A stretch of 64,000 nucleotides of DNA from Isochrysis galbana (taxonomy: Eukaryota; Haptophyta; Isochrysidales; Isochrysidaceae), in the NCBI GenBank assembly GCA_018136815.1, contig CM030936.1, forward strand, positions 4,911,207 through 4,975,206. The letters are read 5' to 3'. Every line of letters begins with the position of its first letter. Position 1 is the first letter of the stretch. The notes beneath the pieces were generated by a model, which worked only from the letters and a program-made list of their open reading frames with translations, made no database searches and was not told where the DNA came from. A program made the position numbers and the translations under genes. Positions 62,563-64,000 of this stretch are shown here, one piece after another.

Positions 62563-62900
62563 ACAAGATGAGCTACGACGCTATAAGTTCTAACGGCTAA
62601 CGGACGGGAAGGTCCTCTCCCATAAATATTACTGCTGGAGTACTGTCCCTCTGTCATCCCCATATATTATTCTCCGCTTCTGTCATCGTACTCGGCCCGA
62701 ATGTGTTCTCTCTCCTCCTCGTTTATTCGTTCTTCACTTCTTCTCTCTCTCTTATCTTTACTGGAGAAAGCCACGTGTGCTGCCCCGTCCGCTCTAGGAG
62801 GAGGAGGAGTAATACTCCTATTTTAGAGACTCTCTCCCTTCCCCTCTCCCCCCCCCTTGTCTTCTCTTCCCTCCCCCCAACCTCTCGTCTCTTCTCTACG
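62563..62900 (+). promoter_or_regulatory. 5' region of the TIM14 gene
   Basis: Pyrimidine-rich leader (TCTCTCTCC blocks at 62706-62760 and 62830-62895) directly upstream of the start codon. A CATAAATATTA stretch at 62620-62630 could be a TATA-like element. Confidence 0.35.
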
Positions 62901-63546
62901 ATGGTGCGCGGCCATGTTGCTCCTCGTCCATGCATAGAAGTCGAGGCATTGGCAGCCCTCTCAGGTGTGCCCCCTCCACCCCACTACCCCACCCCCGCCC
63001 CTCTTTTACCTCACTCAGGCCACTCCCTTCCTCGTGGGCTGCGGCGTGGCGGCCGCGGCGTACGCGGCGCGCGGAGCGATACTGGTCGGCCAGAGGCTCC
63101 AGCAGAATCCCGAGACGATGAAGACGGCGCAGGCGGCCGCCGCAGGCTTTCGCGCGGTCGGAGATAGCTTCCGACTATCCGCTTTCACCGACCGGATCGC
63201 ACAGATGCGCGGGGGCTCAGCGTGCGGCTTCGAGGCAACGATGACACGGAGGGAGGCTGCTAAGATTCTCGGTGAGTTCAGACTATCCACTGCGCGAAAC
63301 CGCTCGCATGTGCACCTGGCCACGGGCTATTCAGCTGAGTGGTGCTTGCTGCGACACCAATGGTGCCTGTGCCCCGCAGGAGTCAAGGAGAGTGCCTCGA
63401 AGGCTCATATCAAGGAAGCACATCGGAAGGTGATGCTCTTGAATCATCCAGACCGTGGTGGTTCGCCTTACATCGCTTCGAAGATCAACCAGGCCAGCGA
63501 AGTCATGATGGGCCAAGATCGTTCATCGGGTTCCGCATTTTCTTAG
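62901..63546 (+). CDS. PAM18: TIM14/PAM18 J-domain protein of the mitochondrial import motor
   Basis: Three exons: 62901-62903 (the ATG alone), 63019-63271, 63380-63546; GT-AG introns of 115 and 108 nt; 140 residues. After the start Met, [20 protein letters not shown] is the single membrane segment typical of TIM14. The matrix J domain follows: [35 protein letters not shown] and [15 protein letters not shown], with the HPD motif intact (NHPDRGG). The family stimulates mitochondrial Hsp70 at the TIM23 channel. The length is slightly above the usual 110-115 because of an extra segment between membrane and J domain ([20 protein letters not shown]). The split right after ATG is inferred from the match to the family N-terminus; an alternative start downstream of 62903 would not keep phase. 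Confidence 0.88.
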
Positions 63547-64000
63547 AAGCACAATGGGGTCTCAAGACGGAGAATTGAGGAGAGATGCGTGCATCCATGA
63601 GGGCAAGATTGGAGATCAGGGCTTTTTTTTTGAGGTTTGGTTGGGCTCAACTTCTGATCTGGTCGACCACGCGTGGGCAGCAGGTTTAGGTTGCGGCGGA
63701 CAGGAGGGCAAGAATACGATTCTTGCGCATAAATGGTACGTTTCATTTCCGAGTTGAGGAGGCCTGCACCATATTTCGAACCACAAGACCATTAGTTGCG
63801 GAGGAGATTAGTCATTGGGGATGTGGCACAGCGAGAAGCACGAAAGCGCGGCGGGAGATAGCTGAACTTAACACTCGAGCCACGCCTCTTGTGGTTCCGA
63901 GCTCGTGCAGGGAAGACAGTGATGGTGCTCAGTCATGTAAGTGGGTGGTATAATTGGTTGATTGGTTGTGTGGCGCCGATATTTATTTTTAGGTTCATTT
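63547..64000. other. Downstream of TIM14, no gene recognised
   Basis: Probable 3' untranslated region at first, then AT-richer sequence with no domain. Open frames are short. Confidence 0.4.

Overview
This is a nuclear-type eukaryotic window from a GC-rich protist, most likely a unicellular alga. Three genes carry short GT-AG introns of about 108 to 288 nt, intergenic DNA is full of G/C homopolymers and CT or GA microsatellites, and most of the non-genic sequence is transposon-derived. A haptophyte or another secondary-plastid alga would fit, but I cannot fix the lineage from sequence alone. There is a 100-N assembly gap at 49547-49646.

Recognisable host genes: the oligosaccharyltransferase catalytic subunit STT3 (seven exons, 38396-41618, +), a TIM14/PAM18 J-protein (three exons, 62901-63546, +), a large PP2C phosphatase (two exons, 29118-32233, +), an isopentenyl-phosphate-kinase-like protein (17984-18988, +), a Zn2Cys6 regulator (12838-13671, -) and a Myb/SANT protein with a small Cys/His finger (47449-48468, -). 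Less certain are an Ala-rich protein (21783-23324, -), a Cys-rich protein (20017-20409, -), a terminal exon (35088-35279, -) and an acidic two-exon gene (exon 2 at 1347-1777, exon 1 at 11487-11499, -) now split by a retrotransposon. Two BED-finger proteins (24846-25628 and 27398-28009, both -) look like hAT-transposase N-termini.

The most striking content is a family of Ty3 chromoviruses (family A) whose polyprotein carries a phage-type cytosine-methyltransferase-like domain upstream of protease, RT, RNase H, integrase and a C-terminal chromodomain. Copy 1 (1892-11484) has near-identical 1333-bp LTRs, a 5-bp target duplication and an uninterrupted ORF, but has lost most of gag through an in-frame deletion. 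Copy 2 (49647-59330) keeps the gag end: a Nanos-like Cys/His cluster, an in-frame TAG, then pol; it is broken by a premature stop and a -1 frameshift. Relics of the methyltransferase region lie at 34401-34550 and 45053-45113. Related LTR families B and C, both starting TGTCG, are present as fragments.

Other mobile DNA includes an approximately 875-bp retroposon E with 16-17 bp target duplications (two full copies plus fragments), degraded LINE-like elements, a 428-bp hAT-type MITE with perfect 14-bp inverted ends and an 8-bp duplication, a palindrome-ended element around a minisatellite (60484-61590), and several short dispersed families. Nested insertions are common: retroposon E inside a LINE, chromovirus copy 2 inside retroposon E, and the MITE at the edge of another repeat.
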